Source of the DNA: Anabaena catenula FACHB-362
GTDB lineage: Bacteria; Cyanobacteriota; Cyanobacteriia; Cyanobacteriales; Nostocaceae
DNA length: 64,000 nucleotides
Assembly: GCF_014698735.1 (NCBI RefSeq)
Contig: NZ_JACJTQ010000001.1
Location: 62,001-126,000, forward strand
Direction: 5' to 3'
Part shown: piece by piece, positions 35,389 through 43,452 of the stretch
How the letters are laid out: each line of letters opens with the position of its first letter
How positions within the stretch are numbered: the first letter of the stretch is position 1
Notes under the pieces: generated by a model
Database searches by the model: none
Told to the model about the DNA's origin: nothing
The model's input: only the letters and a program-made list of their open reading frames with translations
Program-made: the position numbers and the translations under genes

Positions 35389-35697
35389 ATGGCTAAAACT
35401 AATACCACAGAATTACTAGAAGCCCTAGCAGCTGAAATTGGCGAAACTGTCTATCTAGATGTTGCTAAGTGGCATCTTTATTTATCTAATGCCAAACTTC
35501 ATACTGTTGTTGCTGAACAGTTATATCCTTTAATTACTTCCAAGACTGTCAATGAAGATCAAGTTATTCAAGTCTTGGAATCTATCCCAGTTAAAATTGG
35601 CGGTGGTAGAAAGGAACTAGCTTTAATTGATTTATTACCCTTGCAATGCCAAGTTGCCTTAGTAGATATTTTGGAAAAATACCAACGGGAAGTTTAA
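35389..35697 (+). CDS. DUF3181 cyanobacterial protein
   Basis: A 102-residue soluble protein matching, by memory, the cyanobacteria-restricted DUF3181 family: TELLEALAAEIGETVYLDVA, KWHLYLSNAKLHTVVAEQLY and the C-terminal VKIGGGRKELALIDLLP. No function is known. ATG at 35389. The next small ORF starts 56 bases downstream on the same strand. Confidence 0.82.
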   Translation: MAKTNTTELLEALAAEIGETVYLDVAKWHLYLSNAKLHTVVAEQLYPLITSKTVNEDQVIQVLESIPVKIGGGRKELALIDLLPLQCQVALVDILEKYQREV

Positions 35698-35753
35698 CCT
35701 CCCTCTCCTTCTCATTTCTAATTCAGTAATTCAATTAATTGAGGGTTATCCAT

Positions 35754-35972
35754 ATGTTTTTACAACTCAAAGATAGCCAGGATTTAATTAAAATAGTCGA
35801 TATTCAGGAACTACTTGATCCTAATAGTGAAATTGTCCACGCCCAAGACCAAGAAGGACAAGAAGAACAGGAAACAGATATCTATAAAAAGGAAGAGTTA
35901 GTTTTTCCATCTGGTGAGGAACTACCACTCTGTTGGTTAAATGCTCAATATAGGATAGCTACAGCTGCTTAA
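35754..35972 (+). CDS. Small conserved cyanobacterial protein
   Basis: A 72-residue protein (MFLQLKDSQDLIKIVDIQEL, acidic middle, then LVFPSGEELPLCWLNAQYR). Similar short proteins are conserved in Nostocales and are sometimes labelled 'acetyltransferase' in databases without evidence; I cannot support that. The ATG at 35754 is used rather than a TTG at 35739 because GAGGG lies a suitable distance upstream of the ATG. Confidence 0.65.
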   Translation: MFLQLKDSQDLIKIVDIQELLDPNSEIVHAQDQEGQEEQETDIYKKEELVFPSGEELPLCWLNAQYRIATAA

Positions 35973-36092
35973 TAAATTAAATCTTCTGGATTTTATAAAT
36001 CACGTTGAGACGTTTAATTAAATATCTCTAAACATAAAATTTGTAGGGTTTAGCATTGCTAAACCCTGTTTTCTTAATTCTCAACTGTCAAT

Positions 36093-36557
36093 TTAATTAG
36101 CAGCAGTTTTTTCTTCTAGCTTCACACTGTCAGAACCTTTAGAAAAAGCTTTAGTAATCCAATAGGTGAAAACATGAGAAAGTACACCTAAAGGGCCAGC
36201 AAATAAACACAAAGCCAAAGAGTGTATTGTCCAAATCCCGGTTTTTTGACCTTCCCAATAAATCCATCTACCTACAAATAAATCCATTACCAAAAAGTGA
36301 ATCCAACCTGTAGCAGCGACTTTTTCATCAGCAAATAATTTTGCTATATCTGCTAATTGAGGATTTGACCATGCTTCGGAATTTTCTGGAGTAATGCTGA
36401 CGACAAATAAATAGGAATATGCACCAGCTAAAACTACAAATGGTAAATAAGATTCCATTACCTTGCGGGTGACATTCCAGTTGGGTAAGAAAATCATCAA
36501 AGCCCAAAAAGGCAAAACAAAAAGATTGGCAACATTAAATAAATCTGTGATATTCAT
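36093..36557 (-). CDS. ABA4-like membrane protein (DUF4281)
   Basis: A 154-residue protein with four hydrophobic segments and the pattern of the ABA4 family: FNVANLFVLPFWALMIFLPN, WIHFLVMDLFVGRWIYWEGQ and LCLFAGPLGVLSHVF. In plants ABA4 is needed for neoxanthin formation; the cyanobacterial homologues have no settled role, though carotenoid chemistry is the natural guess. It is separated by one base from the upstream CobW-type gene, so both are on one transcript. ATG at 36557. Confidence 0.85.
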   Translation of the reverse strand: MNITDLFNVANLFVLPFWALMIFLPNWNVTRKVMESYLPFVVLAGAYSYLFVVSITPENSEAWSNPQLADIAKLFADEKVAATGWIHFLVMDLFVGRWIYWEGQKTGIWTIHSLALCLFAGPLGVLSHVFTYWITKAFSKGSDSVKLEEKTAAN

Positions 36558-36558
36558 A

Positions 36559-37620
36559 TTACAAAGCTACTAATTGAGATTCTATTTCTGAAGATTGTAA
36601 ATTACGACCGATAAAAACTAAACTGGTTTGTTTTGCTTCTTCTAGTTTCCAAGGACGATCATAAAATTTATCAAATCTATTTCCTACACCTTGCATAACT
36701 AACCGCATGGGTTTATTAGCAACTGCGACAAAACCTTTAATGCGGTAAATTTCTTGTTCTTGTGCCAGTTTTTCTAATCTTGCTTGTAGCTTTTCTGGGT
36801 CAAATGTCCGGTCTAAAATCACGTGAGTTGAGTTAATTTCATCATCATGATCATGGTCTTCTTCTGTGTCATGATGACTAGGACGAGAATCTAAATTATC
36901 TTCTACTGCGGCTGCAAATCCTAATAATATAGATGGGTCTAATTTACCATAATCACTAGAGACAATTTTCACAACTCTAGGTAATTCATTCTTGACTATT
37001 TCTAGGACTTGTGCTTGAGTTTCATCATCAACTAAATCAGTTTTATTCAAAATCACTAAATCAGCACAAGCAAGTTGATCTTCAAACAATTCTTGTAATG
37101 GTGTTTCATGTTCTAGACTATCATCTTCTTGGCGTTGTGCAGCTATTGCATCTAAATCACTAGCAAATGTTCCGGCTGCAACTGCGGCACAATCTACTAC
37201 TGTAATTACTGCATCTACTGTAGCAGCGTTGCGGATTTCTTGCCAACGAAAGGCTTTAATTAAGGGTTTTGGTAATGCTAAACCAGAGGTTTCAATGATA
37301 ATATAATCTATACTATCTCGGCGTTTAATTAACTCCCGCATTGTCGGATAAAATTCCTCTTGGACGGTGCAGCATAAACAGCCGTTTGTCAGTTCAAATA
37401 TATTGTTATTATTTTGGGTTTCTTGACTTGCTTCTGTTTCATCTTCGGGGCAAATTTGACAAGATTTCAATAATTCACCATCTATCCCCAGTTCGCCAAA
37501 TTCGTTGACTAATACTGCTATGCGTCGTCCTTGGTTGTTTTGGAGTAAGTGACGGATAATGCTGGTTTTACCGCTTCCTAAGAAGCCGGTGATGACGGTA
37601 ACGGGGATTTTTGTAGCCAT
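36559..37620 (-). CDS. CobW/COG0523-family metal-chaperone GTPase
   Basis: A 353-residue G3E GTPase. Walker A GFLGSGKT lies at 12-19, the metal-binding CxCC motif at C81-L-C83-C84 (NGCLCCTVQ), and the nucleotide-base motif NKTD in LVILNKTDLVDD. A His/Asp-rich loop (HHDTEEDHDHDDE, residues about 244-256) points to Zn or another divalent metal. The C-terminal CobW_C domain starts near 258. These proteins deliver metals to client enzymes; the client here could be the ABA4-like protein or be unrelated. ATG at 37620. Confidence 0.88.
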   Translation of the reverse strand: MATKIPVTVITGFLGSGKTSIIRHLLQNNQGRRIAVLVNEFGELGIDGELLKSCQICPEDETEASQETQNNNNIFELTNGCLCCTVQEEFYPTMRELIKRRDSIDYIIIETSGLALPKPLIKAFRWQEIRNAATVDAVITVVDCAAVAAGTFASDLDAIAAQRQEDDSLEHETPLQELFEDQLACADLVILNKTDLVDDETQAQVLEIVKNELPRVVKIVSSDYGKLDPSILLGFAAAVEDNLDSRPSHHDTEEDHDHDDEINSTHVILDRTFDPEKLQARLEKLAQEQEIYRIKGFVAVANKPMRLVMQGVGNRFDKFYDRPWKLEEAKQTSLVFIGRNLQSSEIESQLVAL

Positions 37621-37733
37621 GTTTTGTGTGTGGTTTTGTTATTTGATTTTACACTATTTCCGTTGTAATGGAAGAATATAGAGTAAATAAACCACGAAGG
37701 CACGAAGTACACGAAGGAAGAAGGAAGGAAGTA

Positions 37734-38735
37734 TTAAGAATATCCAATTTCTATCATTTTGAAAAATTCCTGGACTACTTCATCAGGATGGTTATAACAT
37801 CTTTCAGAATCAAATCTTTCTACTACTTTGATACCGTTTTTCTTGAAAATCCGTTCTCTTTCTTGTTCTTCAACTCTGCGTTCTGCGGTGTGAAAGGGTC
37901 CATCAACTTCTAAAACTCCCCATTTACCGTTATAACAAATGAGAAAATCAGCTTCTTTATTTTCTCTACCTTTGGATGTGTTGAGTCGTGCTAAGGAGTT
38001 AGGTACAAATAAAACTCCAGTTCTGTCTAATGCTTCAGCAATTTTGATTTCTGTTTTTGATCGGAAGCGTAGTCTTTCCCAAATGTGAATTGTTGAGTTT
38101 GAATAAAATTGAACTCCCTGGTTATTAGGAGTATTATCTACATCAATATTTTTTTCTGGCTTATTAACAGTATTATCATTTTCAAGAGTTTTCCTTATAA
38201 TTAAATCTGTGTTTTCTATAATTTTTTTATATAAACTGGCAAATTCTCCAGGTGCAAAGTTACCGTTGATAGGTCGTCTTTCTGTGTTGTTAAAATCAAG
38301 ATAATAATCTTGAATTATGAGATCAAGATATACATATTCACAAATTACTTTATCCAAGTTTGTTTTAATATTAATCTGCCAATCTTTTATACAAGAACCT
38401 GTTAAGGTTGCATTGTGAAAATTTGTACCAACTACTTGGGATGTGGTTAAATTAGCCCTACTTAGGTCAGCCCAACTCAGGTCAGCCCAACGCAGGTCAG
38501 CCCCATTCAAGTCAATCTCAATTAGGTTAGCCTCAAACAGACCAGCGCAAATCAGGTTAGCTTTACTCAGGTCAGCCCCATTCAGGTAAGTTCCAGTCAG
38601 GTTAGCTCCACTCAGGTCAGCATCACTTAGATTAGACCTACTCAGATCAGGTATTATATCTGAATTTTCATCTCTCCACTTATTCCAAGCCTCTACCCCT
38701 TGCTTCAGTATTGTTAAATGCTCTGGATTTGCCAT
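37734..38735 (-). CDS. Pentapeptide-repeat / PD-(D/E)XK nuclease-like fusion
   Basis: A 333-residue two-domain protein. Residues about 30-115 are an A(D/N)LxX pentapeptide array of some 16 units (SNLSDADLSGANLTGTYLNG and so on), a right-handed beta-helix. After a linker, residues about 220-333 look like a restriction-endonuclease fold: E in SKTEIKIAEAL, D in KEADFLICY, and E-x-D in WGVLEVDGPFH, followed by a helical REKD-like C-terminus with VVERFDSERC. The nuclease part resembles DUF559-like domains. Function unknown. ATG at 38735. Confidence 0.75.
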   Translation of the reverse strand: MANPEHLTILKQGVEAWNKWRDENSDIIPDLSRSNLSDADLSGANLTGTYLNGADLSKANLICAGLFEANLIEIDLNGADLRWADLSWADLSRANLTTSQVVGTNFHNATLTGSCIKDWQINIKTNLDKVICEYVYLDLIIQDYYLDFNNTERRPINGNFAPGEFASLYKKIIENTDLIIRKTLENDNTVNKPEKNIDVDNTPNNQGVQFYSNSTIHIWERLRFRSKTEIKIAEALDRTGVLFVPNSLARLNTSKGRENKEADFLICYNGKWGVLEVDGPFHTAERRVEEQERERIFKKNGIKVVERFDSERCYNHPDEVVQEFFKMIEIGYS

Positions 38736-38823
38736 AATCTAGTTTTTATACCCAAAATTGCCAATATTCGGATTTTAACCTAATTTCATTAAGTTCAGAA
38801 TGCAATAAACAAAGTTTAATCAA

Positions 38824-38864
38824 AATAGCGATCGCTTTGTTTTCACAAAAATGCGATCGCTATT
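38824..38864 (-). terminator. HIP1-containing hairpin downstream of hicB
   Basis: AATAGCGATCGC (38824-38835) pairs with GCGATCGCTATT (38853-38864), 12-bp arms, each containing a HIP1 octamer. On the minus strand it is followed by TTTTGATT, so it may end the hicAB transcript. The gap to the next gene is 88 bases. Confidence 0.55.
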
Positions 38865-38927
38865 AGTATTCATCAAGTTTTTGAAAGTGAAAGTTTCACC
38901 AAAATTTTAACTTAGATCAAAAAATTT

Positions 38928-39329
38928 CTACTTAACATTTGCCATGCTTAAAGACTTAACAGCATTTCTTTCACTTAACAAAAACACAAGATATTGATTA
39001 AGACTAACTCCTTCTTTCTCTGCATTTTCTGTTAATCTCTCATGCAATGAGCGAGGTATCCGTAGTAAAACCTTACCACTGTATTGAACTTGAGTTGAGG
39101 GTAAGGGAATTTCATCCCCATATTCGTAAGCTGTTTCTATCCATAAACTACGTGCTTCTTCAATATTAAATAACGTTTCATCTGTTGTTTCTCCCTGAGT
39201 CATACATCCAGGAAGGTCTTTAATTTCTGCTACATATCCCCCATCAGGATCAGGGTAAAGAGTAACTGGATATTTCAAATTCAAGTAAAATTCCAGTGAC
39301 TCACGTTCAGTTTTATTTTTCTTAGACAT
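38928..39329 (-). CDS. hicB: HicB-family antitoxin
   Basis: A 133-residue antitoxin with an N-terminal RNase-H-like HicB domain (YPVTLYPDPDGGYVAEIKDL, then PGCMTQGETTDETL) and a C-terminal ribbon-helix-helix DNA-binding domain (KVLLRIPRSLHERLTENAEK then EGVSLNQYLVFLLSER). It neutralises HicA and should repress the operon. It lies one base downstream of hicA; the toxin is first in the operon, the usual HicAB order. ATG at 39329. Confidence 0.9.
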   Translation of the reverse strand: MSKKNKTERESLEFYLNLKYPVTLYPDPDGGYVAEIKDLPGCMTQGETTDETLFNIEEARSLWIETAYEYGDEIPLPSTQVQYSGKVLLRIPRSLHERLTENAEKEGVSLNQYLVFLLSERNAVKSLSMANVK

Positions 39330-39330
39330 A

Positions 39331-39567
39331 CTACTCCTCTAATCTGAGCAGTTTTACAATCTGCTTAATATAAATTACTTTTACTTTTTGCCCCTCTTTT
39401 TTGGGTACAATTTGTATCCTTCCATCCTCATGACGGAAAGTGTGATGACTTCCTTTAGAACGAACTTCTTCAAAACCGAATGCTATTAATATACGTCTTA
39501 CGTCTTCAAATCTTACTTCAACAGGGTGAGAGAGAAATAATTGAATGAGTTTGTCTAACTGAGTCAT
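39331..39567 (-). CDS. hicA: HicA-family mRNA interferase toxin
   Basis: A 78-residue dsRBD-like toxin with the catalytic His (H41 or H42) in RSKGSHHTFRHEDGR. HicA binds and cuts or blocks mRNA until bound by HicB. Length is typical. ATG at 39567. The palindrome TATGATATCATA at 39634-39645 lies upstream and is a candidate operator. Confidence 0.88.
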   Translation of the reverse strand: MTQLDKLIQLFLSHPVEVRFEDVRRILIAFGFEEVRSKGSHHTFRHEDGRIQIVPKKEGQKVKVIYIKQIVKLLRLEE

Positions 39568-39633
39568 AGATTAAATACCTTGTAATGTTAAATTTCATAT
39601 TTTGCTGACCTTCGTGCTTATTTTGCTTATATT

Positions 39634-39645
39634 TATGATATCATA
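39634..39645. promoter_or_regulatory. Candidate HicB operator (12-bp palindrome)
   Basis: TATGATATCATA is a perfect palindrome 67 bases upstream of hicA and about 110 bases upstream of the divergent UPF0175 gene. RHH-type HicB antitoxins bind short palindromes near their promoter; no binding data are implied. Confidence 0.4.
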
Positions 39646-39754
39646 TATAGTATCAATGTCAATATTGAATTTTAATTTCTGTCCGATAAATGTAGCTATT
39701 ACAACATTAATGGCTTTGAATTAACTACAAATAATTACGGCATATAATTAACGT

Positions 39755-40006
39755 ATGACTAAAGTAAACCTAGACTTACCCCCAGAAGTATTTTCAGCCC
39801 GTCGTCTTTCCCCAGATGATTTTGTGCGTGATATGCGCCTAGCAGCAGCTATATTTTGGTATCAAAAAAACGAAATTTCCCAAGAAAAAGCCGCACAAAT
39901 AGCTGGATTAAACCGCCGTGATTTTATTGCAGCCCTTACCCGTGAAGAAATAGATGTGTTTTCTGTAGACTTTGATGATTTACAACAAGAGTTAAATCGT
40001 GGTTGA
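39755..40006 (+). CDS. UPF0175-family antitoxin-like protein
   Basis: An 83-residue protein resembling UPF0175 (VapB-type) proteins: NLDLPPEVFSARRLSPDDF then an HTH-like region EISQEKAAQIAGLNRRDFIA. Such proteins pair with PIN-like DUF3368 toxins, which is what follows here with an eight-base overlap. ATG at 39755. Confidence 0.85.
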   Translation: MTKVNLDLPPEVFSARRLSPDDFVRDMRLAAAIFWYQKNEISQEKAAQIAGLNRRDFIAALTREEIDVFSVDFDDLQQELNRG

Positions 40007-40505
40007 ACACTTACTGAGTGAAGCTATCAAACCAGCAATTAATACCTCACCCTTGATTTTTTTGACAAAAGGCGGTTTCCTCGACTTGTTACAAATAATC
40101 AGCCCCGAAATTATTGTTCCTCAAGCAGTGTCCAGTGAAATTCAAGCCTATGGAGAAACAGACATCACCGCCAACGCACTAGCTAACACCTCCTGGCTGG
40201 TAGTCACGGAAATACCCTCTGTACCTGCAATTATTCAAAGTTGGGATTTAGGGGCTGGAGAATCTGCGGTTTTAACTTGGGGCTATCTAAATCGAGGCAC
40301 TGAGGTAATTATTGATGATTTAGCAGGTCGTCGTTGTGCAGCAGCGTTAGATATTCCTGTGAGGGGAACTTTAGGTATAGTTCTTACTGCTAAACAACGT
40401 GGCGTAATTCCATCTGCACGACCAATTTTAGAACAATTATGGCTCTCTGGAATGTATCTATCTCAGAAAGTTATCAATCAAGCACTGGCATTGGTGGGAG
40501 AATAA
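39999..40505 (+). CDS. DUF3368 PIN-like toxin candidate
   Basis: A 168-residue protein with the DUF3368/PIN-like pattern: INTSPLIFLTKGGFLDLL (where PIN proteins have the first Asp, Asn is found here), AGESAVLTWG with the catalytic Glu, and VIIDDLAGRRCAAAL with the Asp pair. The family is paired with UPF0175 antitoxins. The GTG start at 39999 overlaps the antitoxin end, so the pair is co-translated. RNase activity is inferred. Confidence 0.82.
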   Translation: MVEHLLSEAIKPAINTSPLIFLTKGGFLDLLQIISPEIIVPQAVSSEIQAYGETDITANALANTSWLVVTEIPSVPAIIQSWDLGAGESAVLTWGYLNRGTEVIIDDLAGRRCAAALDIPVRGTLGIVLTAKQRGVIPSARPILEQLWLSGMYLSQKVINQALALVGE

Positions 40506-40536
40506 ATAACAATATTAATTATCTGTATCTCTGAGT

Positions 40537-40716
40537 TCAAGAAAGTTGGCGAACTTCTCGCACAATTTCACAAATTTCTTTTGTTGTTAAAGGATTAGGA
40601 TCATTTACTTCTTCTCTTATTTTCCTTAATTCCTTCCAATCAAATTTAGGAGCTTTTTCTTGTTTGACAGTATCTGTAACGGTATGGGTGGAAATAGTAA
40701 GTTCTACTTTAGTCAT
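40537..40716 (-). CDS. Small protein, candidate orphan antitoxin
   Basis: A 59-residue ORF (ATG 40716, TGA at 40537-40539): MTKVELTISTHTVTDTVKQE, KAPKFDWKELRKIREEVNDP, then NPLTTKEICEIVREVRQLS. A start like MTKVELTI with a charged helical C-terminus looks like a small RHH/AbrB-type antitoxin. No toxin is adjacent on its strand. It is next to the UPF0175/PIN pair and may be a relic of another toxin-antitoxin pair. Unrecognised otherwise. Confidence 0.55.
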   Translation of the reverse strand: MTKVELTISTHTVTDTVKQEKAPKFDWKELRKIREEVNDPNPLTTKEICEIVREVRQLS

Positions 40717-40823
40717 AAAATTATAATTCTTTGTAATTTCTCATTCTCAAAAAGCTTAATACTATTATAGGGCAGCGACTATAGTTAATCGCTGCCCCAC
40801 AAATGTGTTATCTAAAGGCTTGC

Positions 40824-41225
40824 TTACGCAGGAATCAAGACTGTATCAATGACATGAATAACGCCGTTATCAGCAGCAACATCTGGTGTTGCAACTTTAG
40901 CATCATTTATCTTGACACCATTGGAAGCGTCAATTTTTACGTCTGAACCCTGTACAGTAGTAGCTGACTTGAGCTTAACTACATCTGCTGCTAGAACCTT
41001 ACCTGAAACAACATGATAAGTCAGGATTTTCTTGAGCTTGGGAATATCTTTCAGTAAAGCATCTACCGTACCTGCTGGAAGTTTAGCAAATGCCTCATCA
41101 GTAGGTGCAAAAACTGTAAATGGTCCTGGACCTTTGAGAGTATCAGCTAACCCAGCAGCCTTAACCGCAGCAACTAAGGTGTTAAAAGATCCAGCATTTG
41201 CAGCAGTATCAACAATATCAGCCAT
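40824..41225 (-). CDS. Fasciclin-domain (FAS1) protein
   Basis: A 133-residue single FAS1 domain ([20 protein letters not shown] then [19 protein letters not shown] and [13 protein letters not shown], ending [13 protein letters not shown]). FAS1 proteins are adhesion modules at cell surfaces, yet no signal peptide is visible here, as in several cyanobacterial members. A cluster of TAGTAAA/TACTAAA motifs lies about 220-290 bases upstream. ATG at 41225. Confidence 0.92.
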   Translation of the reverse strand: MADIVDTAANAGSFNTLVAAVKAAGLADTLKGPGPFTVFAPTDEAFAKLPAGTVDALLKDIPKLKKILTYHVVSGKVLAADVVKLKSATTVQGSDVKIDASNGVKINDAKVATPDVAADNGVIHVIDTVLIPA

Positions 41226-41580
41226 ATTTTTTCACTAATTTCTTTACATTTCCTGACAAATCTAAACTTTTTTATAGTGGATTGTATCTATCCTTAGATA
41301 TGTACCTAAAATCAACTTGTTGATGACAATATTAAGTTGAGAGAATGTAACTTTTGTATTCACCAAATAGTTGATTTAAAAACTCAAAAACTAGTCTGTA
41401 TCTGCTTTAGGAAAACTTGCAATTCTAGCCGATACCAAATTAATAGTAAACATTTAGTAAACATTCATGATAGTATGTAATACTAAATACTTAGTAAAAA
41501 TACTAAACATACGACTCCTACTAGTATCTTAGGTAAGAATTTGGGATTTCCTGAGAATAGATACAGCTTTTAACTATAGT
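41226..41580. promoter_or_regulatory. Upstream region of the fasciclin gene with repeated TAGTAAA motifs
   Basis: A 355-base gap between the fasciclin gene (start 41225) and the 41581 gene. Bases 41443-41507 carry direct TAGTAAA copies at 41444, 41455 and about 41492 and inverted-sense TACTAAA copies at about 41481 and 41501, spaced near one helical turn in part. This looks like a regulatory array for the fasciclin promoter; the factor is unknown. Confidence 0.4.
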
Positions 41581-41907
41581 TTATTCCCTAATAAAATCTA
41601 TATGAGCAGCTACAAGCATCTGTGCTTGTCTTAAAACGTTGCTAAATAAATAAGTAGGAATCTGCCAAGCTGCGACTGTTCTTTCTTTAGTAATATCTTG
41701 TACGCTAATTGCTATTAATTCATACTCTGATGGCTCTCCTTCAATTGCACCAGACCAAGTAAAAGCTAATAAAAAATCGTCGTATCCAGGTAAGGATGCC
41801 ACTAAGCACTCTTCTGGTGCTGCTTGACAATTAATCCCGTGTTCATTTGCAAGTGCTACTAATTTCTGGAAATTCTTTGAATTCATCATTTCTCTTGTGC
41901 GTTGCAT
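41581..41907 (-). CDS. Conserved hypothetical protein
   Basis: A 108-residue soluble protein (MQRTREMMNSKNFQKLVALA, then CLVASLPGYDDFLLAFTWSG, IEGEPSEYELIAISVQDITK and a helical end). I do not recognise a named family. A TTG at 41910 is in frame; the ATG at 41907 or the pair at about 41886 could be the start. It is isolated, with gaps on both sides. Confidence 0.6.
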   Translation of the reverse strand: MQRTREMMNSKNFQKLVALANEHGINCQAAPEECLVASLPGYDDFLLAFTWSGAIEGEPSEYELIAISVQDITKERTVAAWQIPTYLFSNVLRQAQMLVAAHIDFIRE

Positions 41908-42344
41908 CAACAGCAGCTATAGCAATCCAAATTCAGATTTGAGAAAATACGGAAATTAAAAGTACGTATTTATAAGTATTTCACGCGTCTTCTCTCTTAA
42001 GAAGGATTTCAAATTGCTATATTATCAAATTTTCTGGCGGGGTGTGCAAGAATTTCGTCTGCTGAATGACAAAATTTAGGGGTGACATCCCTCCGGTTGC
42101 TTTCCTGCACAGAAAACAATCACAAGGCTGTTACCCCTATATATTTTGAGCTTTGAGCTTTTTTCTCAACACTCATTACTAAGCACTTACAGCAGATTGC
42201 AGATAAATGAGGTACAGAATCTAAATTAAAAGCCAGACACTAAGCCAGTTTTACTCCTGACTCCTGAACGGCAGTTGCTTTATGCCGGGGAACCCGTCCA
42301 CCGCACTGCCTCCTCCTGGCTCCTGACTCCTGAATTCTGCTGTA
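41908..42344. repeat. Gene-free interval with dispersed repeats
   Basis: About 435 bases. Bases 42250-42340 contain a repeat of the type gactcctgactcctgaa followed by a GC-rich piece with 'gccggggaacccgtcc' and again ctcctggctcctgactcc. The heptamer GACTCCT family recurs inverted at 52796-52835 (gagtcag). A further piece near 42085-42140 (gacatccctccggttgc) is GC-richer than its surroundings. No gene. Confidence 0.6.
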
Positions 42345-43061
42345 TTACTCAGCAGTAACCAATTCAGTGCTACCCTTGGTGCGTTTCCGTGTCATGGCAT
42401 TGTAAACCATGATGCCAATGGCTTTAATCAAATTACCTTCTAACTCTTGGAACATCTTCATGTTGATACCAAAAGCGGCATTTGCTTCTTCTGTAATGCG
42501 ATCGCCTGTAGCATCATCTATAGGCATATCATCCAAATTTTGCCGATACTGGGCTTTAAATGCCTTCTCATCGGTAATATCTGCAAACTCATAAAAGGCA
42601 GTCCCTTCACCTTCACCCAGCTTCATGGCTGTTTGGGCAATACCTTTGAGAATTTGTCCACCCGATAAATCACCTAGGTAACGGGTATAAGAATGAGCAA
42701 CTAATAACTCTGGTTCTGTAGCCGAGATTTCCCGAATCCGGTTTACATACGCCTCACCCGCAGGGGATAATTTGATTTGCTCCCGCCAGTTGTAACCGTA
42801 ATAGTAAGTTAAGTCTTGCTCTAAAGTATGTTTGCGGTTGAGTTGAGGAAAATAAATTTTGCCGACAATGGGGTGATTGCGGTGCTTCTCCATCTCCTCT
42901 TCCATAGCCGAGTAGATGAAATAAAAGTTAGCAACTAATTTGCGGTAAGAATTTTTCTCTACCACTCCTTTTAAAAAGCACTTGACAAAACCCACATTTT
43001 CTGCCATTGTGTGGGCTTTTTTTGTACCTACACGTAATTTGCTTGCTAAATTGCTGCTCAT
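42345..43061 (-). CDS. ho1: Heme oxygenase (biliverdin-forming)
   Basis: A 238-residue soluble heme oxygenase that opens heme to biliverdin IX-alpha using reduced ferredoxin, giving the precursor of phycobilins. Proximal heme ligand is H17 (TKKAHTMAENVGF); the distal helix YTRYLGDLSGGQIL and the catalytic helix DDATGDRITEEANAAF are intact. The length and sequence suit cyanobacterial HO-1. ATG at 43061. It should feed the CpcT chromophore pathway. Confidence 0.96.
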   Translation of the reverse strand: MSSNLASKLRVGTKKAHTMAENVGFVKCFLKGVVEKNSYRKLVANFYFIYSAMEEEMEKHRNHPIVGKIYFPQLNRKHTLEQDLTYYYGYNWREQIKLSPAGEAYVNRIREISATEPELLVAHSYTRYLGDLSGGQILKGIAQTAMKLGEGEGTAFYEFADITDEKAFKAQYRQNLDDMPIDDATGDRITEEANAAFGINMKMFQELEGNLIKAIGIMVYNAMTRKRTKGSTELVTAE

Positions 43062-43452
43062 ACTAAATTTATCAACCTTAAAAAGTCAACTGGCGGAATT
43101 CTGAATCTACCAATGGCTAAAAAGCGCCATTAAAACGTAACATTAGAACTATTTGATGAGAATTTATATTAAAATTCTTTAAGATACAGAAAATATGTGT
43201 TAAATTATACAGACTTTGAATGAGTTTAGATATATTTTTTTGTCTTTATGATTTAAGCAGCTATGATTTACACAATATTCATCGTTAATGATCTATAACT
43301 ATATGTAAATTTACGTAAGATAGGATCGTTAAACTTAATTGTCATTAAGAAAAGCAATTACAGGCGTACTGTTGAAAAGCGATTTCGTCAGAATTGTTGA
43401 ACAAAGTCTAACGTGTTATTCTCCGGTGTGATTGTGTGGAGTGTTTAAAAGT
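43062..43452. other. Divergent ho1-glmM intergenic region
   Basis: A 390-base AT-rich gap between divergent ho1 and glmM; it should contain both promoters. No repeat and no other gene was seen. Confidence 0.45.

Noticed and set aside
35754-35972. Acetyltransferase label for the 72-residue protein
   Set aside because: It is too short and has no acetyl-CoA-binding motif.
36093-36557. Firm assignment as neoxanthin synthase
   Set aside because: Cyanobacteria generally do not make neoxanthin, and the homology alone does not show the reaction.
37668-37913. 81-codon plus-strand ORF
   Set aside because: It overlaps the 3' end of the pentapeptide-nuclease gene in antisense and starts in a purine-rich repeat.
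39634-39660. Possible CRISPR or iteron array in the AT-rich toxin-antitoxin intergenic region
   Set aside because: Only one palindrome is present; there are no evenly spaced direct repeats with spacers. No CRISPR array was found anywhere in the window.
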